From assembly GCF_014822185.1 (NCBI RefSeq), contig NZ_QVLR01000103.1:92326-156325 (forward strand): DNA of 64,000 bases, read 5' to 3'. The notes under the pieces are model-generated. The model was not told the DNA's origin. It saw only the letters and a program-made list of their open reading frames with translations, and ran no database searches. Of this stretch, positions 28,011 through 36,865 are shown one piece after another (within the stretch, counting starts at the first letter, position 1; each line of letters begins with the position of its first letter). The stretch is from Azoarcus sp. Aa7. GTDB taxonomy: Bacteria > Pseudomonadota > Gammaproteobacteria > Burkholderiales > Rhodocyclaceae. The translations under genes were made by a program, and so were the position numbers.

Positions 28011-30170
28011 ATGATCGAGACACGAAAATCCTTTTGCCGCTTCTGCCATGTATTTTGCGGCATCCAGGTCGACGTCGACACCGACGCGAATCGCGTCGTC
28101 GCGGTGCGGCCGGACCGCGACAATCCCGTTTCCCAGGGCTACACCTGCCCCAAGGGCCGCGCGGAAGCGCAACGCCTGTATCACCCGGAGCGGCTGCTCT
28201 CCAGCAAGAAACGGGTCGGCGACGGGTTTGCGGACATCGCACCGCAACAGGCCCTCGACGAGGTTGCGGCGAAGCTGCGCGACATCATCGCGCGCCACGG
28301 ACCGGAGGCGGTCGCGGTGTACACCGGCGACGCCGGCCACCGCATGTCGGCCTCCGGCCCGTGGTTCATCCGCAAGTGGCTCGATGCCATCGGCTCGCGC
28401 GGCTTCTACACCTCCTACACCGTGGATTCGCCCAGCCTCGTCGTCGCGATGCAGCGCCTGTGGGGCTCGCTGATGCCGTTCAGCCTGTTCGACATCGAAC
28501 ATGCCGGCGTGGCGATGTTCGTCGCGACCAACCCGGTGGTGTCGCACCTGATGACGATGCCGCAGTCGAACCCGTCGAAGCGGCTGCGCGACGCGCGCAA
28601 ACGCGGCATGAAGCTGATCGTGATCGACCCGCGACGCTGCGAGGTGGCGCGCGTGGCCGACATCCACCTGCAGGTCAAGCCGGGCGAGGACGCGACGCTG
28701 CTCGCCGCGCTGATCAAGGTCATCCTCGACCGCGGCCTGCATGACCGGGACTACGTCGCGCACTTCGGCAGCGGCCTCGACGAACTGCACCGCGCCGTGG
28801 CGCCCTTCGACCTGGACTATGCCGCGCGCCGCACGGGCGTGCCGGCAGCGCTCATCGAGCAAGCCGCCGTAACCTTCGCCTCGGCGGGCAGCGGCGCGGC
28901 GACCAGCGGCACCGGCCTGCACATGGCGCGCCACCAGAACCTCACCACCCAGCTGGTTATGACGCTCAACGCGCTGTGCGGGCGTTACGACCGCCGCGGC
29001 GGGATGGTCGCGATGCCGGGCGTGCTGTCGCCGGCATTGCCGGAAAATCCGGAGCCGATCCCCCTGCCGCTCTTCCCCGGCCCCGTCTCGCGCGTGCGCG
29101 GCATCCGCGCCCTGACCAACTGGCTGGGCACCGAGGAAATGCCCGCCAATTGCCTGACGGACGAGATCCTGACGCCGGGCAAGGGGCAGATCCGCGCGCT
29201 GATCGTGCAGGGCGGCAACCCGGCGCTGGTGTTCCCCGACGAGGCCGCGACCGTCAAGGCACTCGAGAGCCTCGACCTGCTCGTGGTCAACGAGCTCTTC
29301 ATGTCGGCCACCGCCCGCTTCGCCGACTATGTGCTCGCCTGCCGGCACCCGTACGAGCGGACCGACATGCCGCGCCTGATGGACGCCTTCTTCCCCTTCC
29401 CGTTCTCGCAATACACGGAGCCGCTGGTGCAGCCGCCAGAGGGGCTGTTCCAGGAGTTCGAGATATTCTGGGACCTCGCGCGCCAGCTCGGCGTCGATCT
29501 CGGCATCCCCGGCGTCTCGATGGAACGCAAGCCCACCGCCGACGAGATGCTGAACGGCCTCAACGCCGGTTCGCGCATCCCCCTCGACGAGATCCGCAAA
29601 TATCCCGAAGGGCACGTGTGGGGCGAGCGGGAAACACGCGTCGGGCACATCCTGCCGAACATGATCGGCAACCCCGACAAGCGCTTCGCGCTGGCCCATC
29701 CGGAAGTGCTGGACGAACTGCGCGAGGTGCGCGCCGAATTCTGGAGCGAGGGCGGTGGCTACGAGCCGGGCGAGAACCACGCCTTCCGCATGATCACCTA
29801 CCGCGAGGACGACGTGTACTGCACCCAGGGGCAGAACCTGCCCGACCTGCGTCACCGCATCCCCTACAACCCCGTTCTGATGCACGCCGAAGACATGGCC
29901 GCGCTGAACGTGGCCGACGGCGATCCGGTAGTGGTGACGAGCGGCTTCGGCAGCCTGGAGGGCCTCGTCGCGGCATCGGCGGAACTGCCGCGCGGGGTGA
30001 TCGGCATCGCCCATGGCTGGGGTGACCCGTCCGAACCCGGCGGCGCACGCGAAAAGGGGATCAATGTGCAGCGCCTGATCGCAGACGACTACCGCTTCGA
30101 TCCCGTCACCGGGCTCGCGCTGATGTCGGCGGTGCCGGTGAGCGTGACGCCGGCGGCGCACATTCACTGA
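28011..30170 (+). CDS. Molybdopterin (bis-PGD) oxidoreductase, stand-alone
   Basis: This 719-residue protein belongs to the DMSO-reductase superfamily. Residues 9, 12, 16 and 46 (CRFCHVFC and later TCPKG) form the N-terminal [4Fe-4S] site. Further on are the pterin-binding stretches MKLIVIDPRRCEVA and the C-terminal dinucleotide-binding domain around EDMAALNVADGDPVVV. The segment where the metal ligand normally stands (TSYTVDSPSLVVAMQRLWGS) has no cysteine or selenocysteine, so Ser, Asp or no protein ligand is possible. There is no Tat signal, so it is cytoplasmic. It has no partner subunit beside it. ATG 28011 has AGGAGACAG upstream. Substrate unknown; oxygen-independent hydroxylation, or reduction, are options. 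Confidence 0.87.
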   Translation: MIETRKSFCRFCHVFCGIQVDVDTDANRVVAVRPDRDNPVSQGYTCPKGRAEAQRLYHPERLLSSKKRVGDGFADIAPQQALDEVAAKLRDIIARHGPEAVAVYTGDAGHRMSASGPWFIRKWLDAIGSRGFYTSYTVDSPSLVVAMQRLWGSLMPFSLFDIEHAGVAMFVATNPVVSHLMTMPQSNPSKRLRDARKRGMKLIVIDPRRCEVARVADIHLQVKPGEDATLLAALIKVILDRGLHDRDYVAHFGSGLDELHRAVAPFDLDYAARRTGVPAALIEQAAVTFASAGSGAATSGTGLHMARHQNLTTQLVMTLNALCGRYDRRGGMVAMPGVLSPALPENPEPIPLPLFPGPVSRVRGIRALTNWLGTEEMPANCLTDEILTPGKGQIRALIVQGGNPALVFPDEAATVKALESLDLLVVNELFMSATARFADYVLACRHPYERTDMPRLMDAFFPFPFSQYTEPLVQPPEGLFQEFEIFWDLARQLGVDLGIPGVSMERKPTADEMLNGLNAGSRIPLDEIRKYPEGHVWGERETRVGHILPNMIGNPDKRFALAHPEVLDELREVRAEFWSEGGGYEPGENHAFRMITYREDDVYCTQGQNLPDLRHRIPYNPVLMHAEDMAALNVADGDPVVVTSGFGSLEGLVAASAELPRGVIGIAHGWGDPSEPGGAREKGINVQRLIADDYRFDPVTGLALMSAVPVSVTPAAHIH

Positions 30171-30182
30171 CCCCGCGCATCG

Positions 30183-30205
30183 GGGGCATCCCTTGCGGAT
30201 GCCCC
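30183..30205 (+). terminator. Hairpin after the molybdoenzyme
   Basis: GGGGCATCC (30183-30191) pairs perfectly with GGATGCCCC (30197-30205) across a five-base loop, 13 bases after the stop. The 216-bp gap to 30387 holds nothing else I can identify. Confidence 0.6.
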
Positions 30206-30386
30206 GGATGCGCTGTCAACCGGCAGCCGCCGGAGCCGGAACCAACCCGCGCACCACGCACGGCGGAAAATCTCGCAATCTACGACCTCATCGAAGAAAT
30301 GCCGCCGGAACGATAATCAAACGGCCGCAGCCGCGAGTCGCTATACATACGCCGACCACCGCGGGCGACCGATACCGGCGACACGC

Positions 30387-30725
30387 CTACATCGTGCTCG
30401 CAAAGGCGATCAGGCCGCAGGCGACCAGCAAGATCGCGATCTTCGACGCCGAGGCGGACTCGCCGAAAAACAGGATCCCGAGCGCGATGCCGCACAGCGG
30501 GACGATGGTGGCCATGACCGGAACCAGGAAACCGAGCGACAGTCCGCTGTTCACCAACCGCGCCATGAGACCGAGACCGATCAAAAAGCCCAGCGCGCCG
30601 ACCAGGGTCGGAAGCGGCTGTGTCAGGCCCTTGCTCAAGGGCAACATTGCGACGCCAAGTACCTGAAACGCCGCAGCACCGATGAATGACGCAATTACAC
30701 CCGGATTGATGCCCACGCTACCCAT
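30387..30725 (-). CDS. Small multidrug resistance (SMR)-like membrane protein
   Basis: This 112-residue protein has four predicted membrane helices and aligns by eye with EmrE-type SMR proteins: VLGVAMLPLSKGLTQPLPT matches the helix 1/loop region and GIALGILFFGESASASKIA the helix 3/4 region. The essential membrane glutamate of EmrE (Glu14) is Gln21 here, in AAAFQVLG, so proton-coupled cation export as in EmrE is doubtful. ATG 30725 has GGAGGTAAAC before it. It is the last gene of the leftward transport operon, 97 bp after an SDR. It could be an accessory of the transport system or a lipid/solute carrier of another type. Confidence 0.75.
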   Translation of the reverse strand: MGSVGINPGVIASFIGAAAFQVLGVAMLPLSKGLTQPLPTLVGALGFLIGLGLMARLVNSGLSLGFLVPVMATIVPLCGIALGILFFGESASASKIAILLVACGLIAFASTM

Positions 30726-30822
30726 GTTTACCTCCGCAAGGTCTGCAAACCAGCAAAACCGAAAGGTGTCGGCCCGACGCCTGGCAAGGCGGACCGAACC
30801 GACACCGCCTGCCAGGGGTCGC

Positions 30823-31581
30823 CTAGAGCGCCCCCCAGCCACCGTCGACCGAAATCATCGCCCCGTGCACGAACGCCGCCTTGTCGCTGGCGAGCCACAG
30901 CACACATTCGGCGATGTCATTCCCGCTGCCGAGACGACCGATGGGATGCAGCGCAAGGAGGCTCTGCTCCAGCTCGGCAGCGTTGGGGCGGAGTTCCAGC
31001 AGGGGAGTCTTGATGACGCCCGGGCAAACCGCATTTATGCGGATATTCTGGCCGCCGTACTCCACCGCGCAGGTCTTGGTCAGGCCCGCCACGGCATGCT
31101 TGCTCGCCACATAGGCGGACGATCCGGCCAGCACGTGGGAACTCAGCGCCGACGCGGTATTGATCACCACGCCGCCGCCCTGCCGCAGCATCTGGGCGAT
31201 GGCGTACTTCATGCACAGCCAGACGCCCTTCTGGTTCACCGCAGTGACACGATCGAAGTCCGCCTCGGGCATCTCGGTGATGGGGGCGGATTCGCACACG
31301 ATGCCCGCATTGTTGTGGATGACGTCCAGCCGCCCCCAGGTCTCGACGACCTGGGCAATCAGGCGCTCGACCTGCGCCGCGCTGGTCACGTCCACCCTGA
31401 AAAAGCGCGCGATGCCGCCATCGGCCACGATCTGCGCGGCCGTTTCACCGCCCTCCTTCTCGGCGATATCGGCGACTGCTACCTTCGCGCCCTCACGTGC
31501 AAACGCCAGCGCCGTCGCATGTCCGATGCCGGTACCGGCTCCGGTGATCAATACGACCTTCCCTTCGAATTGCCCGGACAT
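30823..31581 (-). CDS. Short-chain dehydrogenase/reductase
   Basis: This 252-residue SDR shows TGAGTGIG, VAVADIA (acidic, NAD-type), HNNAG, TASALS and YVASK. The end reads VHGAMISVDGGWGAL. ATG 31581 follows AAGGAGACAACGG. It lies 177 bp after the MMPL transporter on the minus strand; that gap contains no gene, only a GC-rich stretch with some self-complementarity. The SDR sits inside the transport operon, so it may act on the substrate right after uptake. Its substrate is unknown. Confidence 0.87.
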   Translation of the reverse strand: MSGQFEGKVVLITGAGTGIGHATALAFAREGAKVAVADIAEKEGGETAAQIVADGGIARFFRVDVTSAAQVERLIAQVVETWGRLDVIHNNAGIVCESAPITEMPEADFDRVTAVNQKGVWLCMKYAIAQMLRQGGGVVINTASALSSHVLAGSSAYVASKHAVAGLTKTCAVEYGGQNIRINAVCPGVIKTPLLELRPNAAELEQSLLALHPIGRLGSGNDIAECVLWLASDKAAFVHGAMISVDGGWGAL

Positions 31582-31758
31582 CCGTTGTCTCCTTGATGAT
31601 TATCGTTGTTGGTTGCGCCGGGCGAACCCCTGCGCGAGGTGCGATTGCGGTGGAATGGCCGTGTCGGGTGTGCGGACCGCGGCACGCACGTGCTCCGGCG
31701 GCGACCACCCGAAAACCAGCAGGGGGCCGACCCACCGGCCCGCCCCCCGCAGCTGCGC

Positions 31759-34215
31759 TCAGACGTCCGCGAGCGCTTCCTCCGGCAGGGTTGCCGGATC
31801 CGGCCGGGTCGCCGTGCCGCGCGTCTCGCCCTGAAGCAGGAAGTGCGACAGTGCCGGAATCAGGATCAGCGCACCGAGCATGTTCCACAGGAACATGAAG
31901 GTGAGCAGGATGCCCATGTCGGCCTGGAACTTGATCGGCGACCACGCCCAGGTGACCACGCCCGCCGCGAGGGTGACGCCGACGAGGGCCACGACCTTGC
32001 CAGTGAAGGCCACCGCGCGCTGGTAGGCCTGGCCGAGCGAGTAGCCGAGCCGTTGCTGGGCGAGCTGCACGCTCAGCAGGTAGAGGGCGTAATCGACGCC
32101 GATACCGACACCGAGCGCCACGACCGGCAGGGTTGCCACCTTGATGCCGATACCCAGCTTCACCATCAGCGCCTCGGCCAGCACCGAGGTCAGGATCAGC
32201 GGCAGCACCGCGACCACGACCGCCCGCCAGCTGCGAAACGCAATGGCACACAGCAGGATCACCGACGCGTAGACATACAGCAGCATGGTCCGGTTGGCTT
32301 CGCGCACGACGATGTTGGTCGCGGCATCGATACCGGAACTGCCGGCCGCGAGCAGGAACTTGCGCTCATCGTTATCGTGCTTTGCCGCGAACTCGCTCGC
32401 CGCCTGCACCACCGCGTCGAGGGTCTCGGCCTTGTGATCGGACAGGTAGGCCAGCACCGGGCTCAAGGTGCAGAGGTTGTTGAGGAACTCCGAGTTCCAC
32501 GCCAACGCGTTGTTGATCTGCGCATCGACGATGGACTGCGTGTCGGCCACGGCCTGCCACTTCGGATTGCCTTCCGCGCCCCCTGCCGTATAGGACCGCA
32601 CGGTGTCGGCCAGCGACGTTGCCCGCTGCACGCCGGGGACCTGTTCGAGCGTCCAGCTCAGGCGGTCGATCTCCGTGATGGTCTGCCAGTTACGGCACAT
32701 GTCGGGCGGTGTCTTGACCATGACCGCAAACACGTCGCTGGAAATCCGGTAATTCGCGGTGATGAAGGCGTTGTCCTTGTTGTAGCGGGAATCCGGACGC
32801 AGTTCGGGAGCTCCGGCATCGAGGTCCCCGACCTTCAGGTCGAGCGAGCCGTAATACCCGAGGACCCCGAGCACCGTACTGACCGCCACGGCGATCGTCG
32901 CCCAGCGCCGCTCGGTGAACTTGTCGAGCAGCTTCCAGACCACACCGACACCGCGCCCCGTGACCTCTTCACGCTCATCCGCGAGGCTGCGCGCCGCCGC
33001 CGTCGGGCTCACACCGACGTAGGAGAGCAACACCGGCAACAGGATCAGGTTGGTAAAGATCAGCACGCCGACGCCGAGGCTGGCGGTCATCGCCAGTTCG
33101 CGGATCACGGGAATGTCGATCACCATCAGCACCGCAAAACCGACCACGTCCGCAAGCAGGGCGGTCACGCCCGCCATGAACAGGCGGCGGAAGGTGTAGC
33201 GCGCCGCGACCCACTTGTGCGTACCGCGCCCGACGTCCTGCATGATGCCGTTCATCTTCTGCGCGCCATGGCTCACGCCGATGGCGAACACGAGGAAGGG
33301 CACCAGGATCGAGAACGGATCCAGACCATGCCCCAGCACCACTACACTGCCGAGCTGCCAGATCACCGCCACAAGGGAACACGCCAGCACCAGCACGGTA
33401 CTGCGCACACAGCGCGTGAACATGTAGATGACCGCCGCGGCCACCGCCGCCGCGAGCAGGAAGAAGGTCATCACCTTCTCGAGACCGTCGATCAGGTCGC
33501 CGGCCATCTTGGCGAAACCGATGACGTAGATGCGCATCTTCGGTTCGCCGCCGTCGCTCGCCTTCGTATACTTGCTGCGGATGTTCTCCAGCGCCGTGGA
33601 CAGGTGATGGTAGTCGAGCGGCTTGCCGGCGGCATCGGCAGGCAGCAGCGGCACGACGATCATGCTCGAGCGGTAGTCGGTGGACACCAGACTGCCGGTT
33701 ACCCCGGCGCGGCCGACGTTGATGCGCAGGTCATCGATCGACTTCGCGCTGCCGTTGTAGTCGTTGGGCAGGACCGGGCCACCCTTGAAGCCCTCCTCGG
33801 TGACCTCGATCCAGCGCACCACCGGCGTGAAGATCGACTTCATCCATGCGCGATCCACACCCGGCAACACGAGGATCTCGTCATTGATCTTCGCGAACGT
33901 CGCGAGGAATTCGGGATCGTAGATGTCCCCCTTGGGATTTTCCACGACGACCCGGACGGAATCGCCCAGACCGCGCAACTGGCCCCGGTTCTCGATGTAA
34001 TTCTTGATGTAGGGGTGGCTTTGCGGAAGCATCTTGTCGAAGCTCGCACTCACCACCAGGTCACGCAACTGAAAGGCGAAAAATCCCGTCAAGAGGACGC
34101 AGATTGCCACCAGCACCAGTCGGTGGTTGAAGATCAGGCGTTCGACGATGTTGCCAGACCGGTCGTCGAAATCCTTCGGGTCGGATATGACCTGCAGTGC
34201 ATGCGGCTCGCTCAT
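31759..34215 (-). CDS. RND/MMPL-type transporter
   Basis: This inner-membrane protein has 818 residues and duplicated halves. Each half has one N-terminal span (RLVLVAICVLLTGFFAFQL and WATIAVAVSTVLGVLGYYG), a large periplasmic domain and a five-helix bundle. FLVFAIGVSHGAQKMNG and VALGVGIGVDYALYLLSVQ are the helix-4 segments in which the family carries proton-relay Asp residues; the second has GVDYA, the first has GVSHG instead. ATG 34215 has GCGAGGAG upstream. With the DUF1329, DUF1302 and YCF48-like proteins encoded beside it, it probably forms an envelope system for hydrophobic compounds. The direction of transport is not evident. Confidence 0.88.
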   Translation of the reverse strand: MSEPHALQVISDPKDFDDRSGNIVERLIFNHRLVLVAICVLLTGFFAFQLRDLVVSASFDKMLPQSHPYIKNYIENRGQLRGLGDSVRVVVENPKGDIYDPEFLATFAKINDEILVLPGVDRAWMKSIFTPVVRWIEVTEEGFKGGPVLPNDYNGSAKSIDDLRINVGRAGVTGSLVSTDYRSSMIVVPLLPADAAGKPLDYHHLSTALENIRSKYTKASDGGEPKMRIYVIGFAKMAGDLIDGLEKVMTFFLLAAAVAAAVIYMFTRCVRSTVLVLACSLVAVIWQLGSVVVLGHGLDPFSILVPFLVFAIGVSHGAQKMNGIMQDVGRGTHKWVAARYTFRRLFMAGVTALLADVVGFAVLMVIDIPVIRELAMTASLGVGVLIFTNLILLPVLLSYVGVSPTAAARSLADEREEVTGRGVGVVWKLLDKFTERRWATIAVAVSTVLGVLGYYGSLDLKVGDLDAGAPELRPDSRYNKDNAFITANYRISSDVFAVMVKTPPDMCRNWQTITEIDRLSWTLEQVPGVQRATSLADTVRSYTAGGAEGNPKWQAVADTQSIVDAQINNALAWNSEFLNNLCTLSPVLAYLSDHKAETLDAVVQAASEFAAKHDNDERKFLLAAGSSGIDAATNIVVREANRTMLLYVYASVILLCAIAFRSWRAVVVAVLPLILTSVLAEALMVKLGIGIKVATLPVVALGVGIGVDYALYLLSVQLAQQRLGYSLGQAYQRAVAFTGKVVALVGVTLAAGVVTWAWSPIKFQADMGILLTFMFLWNMLGALILIPALSHFLLQGETRGTATRPDPATLPEEALADV

Positions 34216-34268
34216 GTCTCCTCGCTTCCTGATACTGTTTCGGGTTTCCGCCGAATTATGGCCAGCGC

Positions 34269-35333
34269 CTAACGCACCGTTTCGACACGCATGCCCTCGG
34301 CACCTGCCAGGATCACCTGGTCTGGCGCACCGGCGGACACGCCGTAATATGACATCGGCTGCACCGGCCTGGCCGCCACGAAGGTACGTCCCTGATCGCG
34401 GCTCACCTCCAGCGCACCGGCCTGCGTGACGAGCACGACGACACCGTCGGGCATGACCGCACCGGACGTGATTCCGGCCTGGCTGCCAACGGCGATCCGT
34501 TTCCACGTGACGCCGGCATCATCGCTTCTGAAGACGCTGCCGCGCATACCAAAGGTCAGCAGCGTGGTCGACGACACCAGCAGCAAACCGAACAGGGTGC
34601 CGATATAGGACGTCGGGAAGGCAAGAAAACGTCCGCTGCCCTGATCGAGCCGCCATACGGTTCCCTGCTCACCGGCGAGATAGACATTCCCGCCACGGCT
34701 GGCGATTGCGTTGAAGTGCAGCCCCTTGGGATTGTCGGTCCGATCCATCAAGGGAAGCCACGTCGCACCACCATCGTCGGTACGGAAGATCCGGTTGAAC
34801 GTCCCGACGACATAACCGGTGCGCTCGTTGATGAAGTGGACATCGAGGAAAGGCTGCGTTCCTCCGCTGTCGACCAGCATCTTTTCATCGGCCAGAAGTT
34901 GCTCCATGGCCGGCCCTTCTTTTGCATGCTTTTCGAGATATTCGACAGCAACCTGCGACGCCTGCCTGCCGTCGAACTGCTTTACCCAGGTCAGGCCGCC
35001 ATCGGTGCTGTTGAGCACCACCCCGCCATGCCCGACAGCCCAACCGGTCTTTTCCGTGGGAAACGACACCGCCACGAGATCGCTGCTGACGGGAACGCTC
35101 GCCTGGGTCCAGCTTTTCCCGCCATCGTCGGACAACACCGCCTGGCCGCGGAAGCCGACAGCGACAAAGCGGCGGCCGGCTGCGGTAACCGCCAGCAAGG
35201 GGCTGCGTGCCGCAAGACGACTGCGCATTGCCGGCTCGTCGATCGGGTGCACGAAGGCTTGTGCCCACCGCGGAGCGACCGCCATGGCTGCAGCACCGAG
35301 GGACTGCAGCATGAAAGTACGCCTGTTGCCCAT
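34269..35333 (-). CDS. YCF48/BNR-repeat beta-propeller, exported
   Basis: This 354-residue protein starts with a Tat-like signal (MGNRRTFMLQSLGAAAMAVA, cleavage probably after AQA). The mature part is a beta-propeller with repeated S-x-D-G-G-x-x-W motifs: SDDGGKSW, STDGGLTW, RTDDGGATW, RSDDAGVTW and SRDQGRTF. This is the YCF48-like/photosystem assembly (Hcf136) type, but non-photosynthetic proteobacteria carry it beside MMPL transporters and DUF1329/DUF1302 genes. A periplasmic scaffold for the transporter is likely. ATG 35333 follows GGGGAAG. It lies 53 bp before the MMPL gene. Confidence 0.85.
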   Translation of the reverse strand: MGNRRTFMLQSLGAAAMAVAPRWAQAFVHPIDEPAMRSRLAARSPLLAVTAAGRRFVAVGFRGQAVLSDDGGKSWTQASVPVSSDLVAVSFPTEKTGWAVGHGGVVLNSTDGGLTWVKQFDGRQASQVAVEYLEKHAKEGPAMEQLLADEKMLVDSGGTQPFLDVHFINERTGYVVGTFNRIFRTDDGGATWLPLMDRTDNPKGLHFNAIASRGGNVYLAGEQGTVWRLDQGSGRFLAFPTSYIGTLFGLLLVSSTTLLTFGMRGSVFRSDDAGVTWKRIAVGSQAGITSGAVMPDGVVVLVTQAGALEVSRDQGRTFVAARPVQPMSYYGVSAGAPDQVILAGAEGMRVETVR

Positions 35334-35417
35334 GTAACTTCCCCTTAAGGTACACACACAAGTTCGCGGCGGAGCGCCAGGATGCCCCAAGACCCCGCCG
35401 GCTTGCCGATCTGCCGG

Positions 35418-35453
35418 GGCAGGCCTGCGGTCTCCGCGACCGTCGGGCCTGCC
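35418..35453 (-). terminator. Hairpin between DUF1329 and YCF48-like genes
   Basis: GGCAGGCC (35418-35425) and GGCCTGCC (35446-35453) pair perfectly across a 20-base loop, just after the DUF1329 stop at 35467. Since both genes share orientation, it may tune expression and not end transcription. Confidence 0.4.
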
Positions 35454-35466
35454 ACCGGGTGCCTGC

Positions 35467-36843
35467 TCAGCGCACGCCCGAACCGGCCAAAGCCTCGGGC
35501 GAGAAGAAGTGCTCGGGCTTCGGCTGGACCACCTCCCAACCCTTCGGATCGGTCGCGTACATCTGGTGCCCGTAGTAACCGTTGGTCAGGTCGTAGGTAA
35601 CGAACTGGTCGGTGGCATGCCCCTGTCCCTGAGCCTCGTAGAAGGTGATGGGGATCGAGTGCGTCGTCCGGTACAACTGGCCCGCCACGTCGTAGTTGTC
35701 CGAGATACCGACACCCGGCAGGTCCTCGTCCCAGTAGAAGACGCGCTTCGGATACATGTGACGCAGACCCGGCTTGACGTTCGCCTCGACCACCCACACC
35801 CGGTGAAGCTCCCAGCGCATGCAGTCCGGATTGAGGTGCAACTTCAGGTTCACCGTATCCGGCGGGCATACCGCGAGGTCACGCGCCTTGTAGGCGTTGT
35901 AGGGAATGTACATCTCCTTCTTGCCGACCAGCTTGAAGTCGTAGCGGTCGAGCGCGCCGTAGAAGACCGCCGAATCGTCCACCGTCGACGCCGTACCGCC
36001 GGTCGGGCTGGGGGTATCGTAGGCGACGTCCGGCGACAGCTTCACGCGCCGCTGACCCGGCAGATACGACCATGCCTGGCGGCCGATGCTGACCATATCC
36101 ACGTTGTCATGGATGACCAGCTTCTCGCCCGCCTTGCGCGCGGGATTCCAGTAATCGATACGGATCTTCTCGTACGGATCCTTCGGGCCGATGACGTTGG
36201 TCTTCTTCGGATCGAAGATCGGATAGTAGGCCGTGAAGTCATACACGCCAGCCACCGTCTTGTTGCCCTGCGGGTCGACCAGATAGCTCGCCAGCCCCTT
36301 GATGTCGGTTATATGGTTGTCGTACTTGAGCAGACGGTTCCACATGACCTCGTTGCCCGTCTTCGGGATCGGGAACGGCGTGCCGGCGTAGCACCCATCC
36401 AGCTTCAGCTCGTTGTCCATGGTCTTGCAGGCCGTGGCGTTCTTGATCGCGTTGTCCTGGAAGTGCTTCGGATAGTTCGCGGTCCGGTGCGTCGGATAAA
36501 TATCGAGGCGGTAGGACGGGTACTTCTTCAGCATCGCCTTGATGCCCTCGGGCAGCTTGTCGGCGTACTTGTCCACGTTCTTCCCGTCGATGACGAGCAC
36601 CGGCTTCTCGTTTGCGAACGGGTCGGGACGCGCGCCAGGCACCTTCGGGTCGTAGTTGGCGGCCTTTACCGGGCCGGTCCACTCGGGAATCGTGCCGTCC
36701 TTGTTGCCGGCCTTTTCCGCGCCCCACGGCAGCAGGGTGGTACCAAGTTGCTTCGCCTCTTCGGCGGTTACGGCAGCGACGGCCCCGCCGGCGTACGCGG
36801 CGACCAATGCGGCCAGCAAGGTAATTTTGGAACGGAGCATCAT
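35467..36843 (-). CDS. DUF1329 (LolA-like) periplasmic protein
   Basis: This 458-residue protein has a Sec signal peptide (SKITLLAALVAAYAGGAVAA) and the DUF1329 domain. It shows GRQAWSYLPGQRRVKLSPDV, ELHRVWVVEANVKPGLRH and RVFYWDEDLPGV, which are hallmarks of the family. The fold is related to the outer-membrane lipoprotein carrier LolA, so binding of a hydrophobic ligand in the periplasm is likely. ATG 36843 follows GGAGATACC, and the overlapping second ATG is 3 bp in. It lies 22 bp after DUF1302, its usual neighbour. Confidence 0.92.
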   Translation of the reverse strand: MMLRSKITLLAALVAAYAGGAVAAVTAEEAKQLGTTLLPWGAEKAGNKDGTIPEWTGPVKAANYDPKVPGARPDPFANEKPVLVIDGKNVDKYADKLPEGIKAMLKKYPSYRLDIYPTHRTANYPKHFQDNAIKNATACKTMDNELKLDGCYAGTPFPIPKTGNEVMWNRLLKYDNHITDIKGLASYLVDPQGNKTVAGVYDFTAYYPIFDPKKTNVIGPKDPYEKIRIDYWNPARKAGEKLVIHDNVDMVSIGRQAWSYLPGQRRVKLSPDVAYDTPSPTGGTASTVDDSAVFYGALDRYDFKLVGKKEMYIPYNAYKARDLAVCPPDTVNLKLHLNPDCMRWELHRVWVVEANVKPGLRHMYPKRVFYWDEDLPGVGISDNYDVAGQLYRTTHSIPITFYEAQGQGHATDQFVTYDLTNGYYGHQMYATDPKGWEVVQPKPEHFFSPEALAGSGVR

Positions 36844-36865
36844 TTCAGGTATCTCCAGTCGATCT

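Noticed and set aside
26913..30167. Minus-strand open frame of over 1000 codons across the molybdoenzyme gene
   Set aside because: Only the part up to 27632 is a real SDR. The rest is antisense to a gene with clear Fe-S and pterin motifs and arises from high GC at third positions; its residues are His/Arg/Ala-rich with no domain.
31606..34272. Plus-strand open frame of about 890 codons
   Set aside because: It is antisense to the MMPL transporter, rich in Arg, His and Asp with no recognisable fold.
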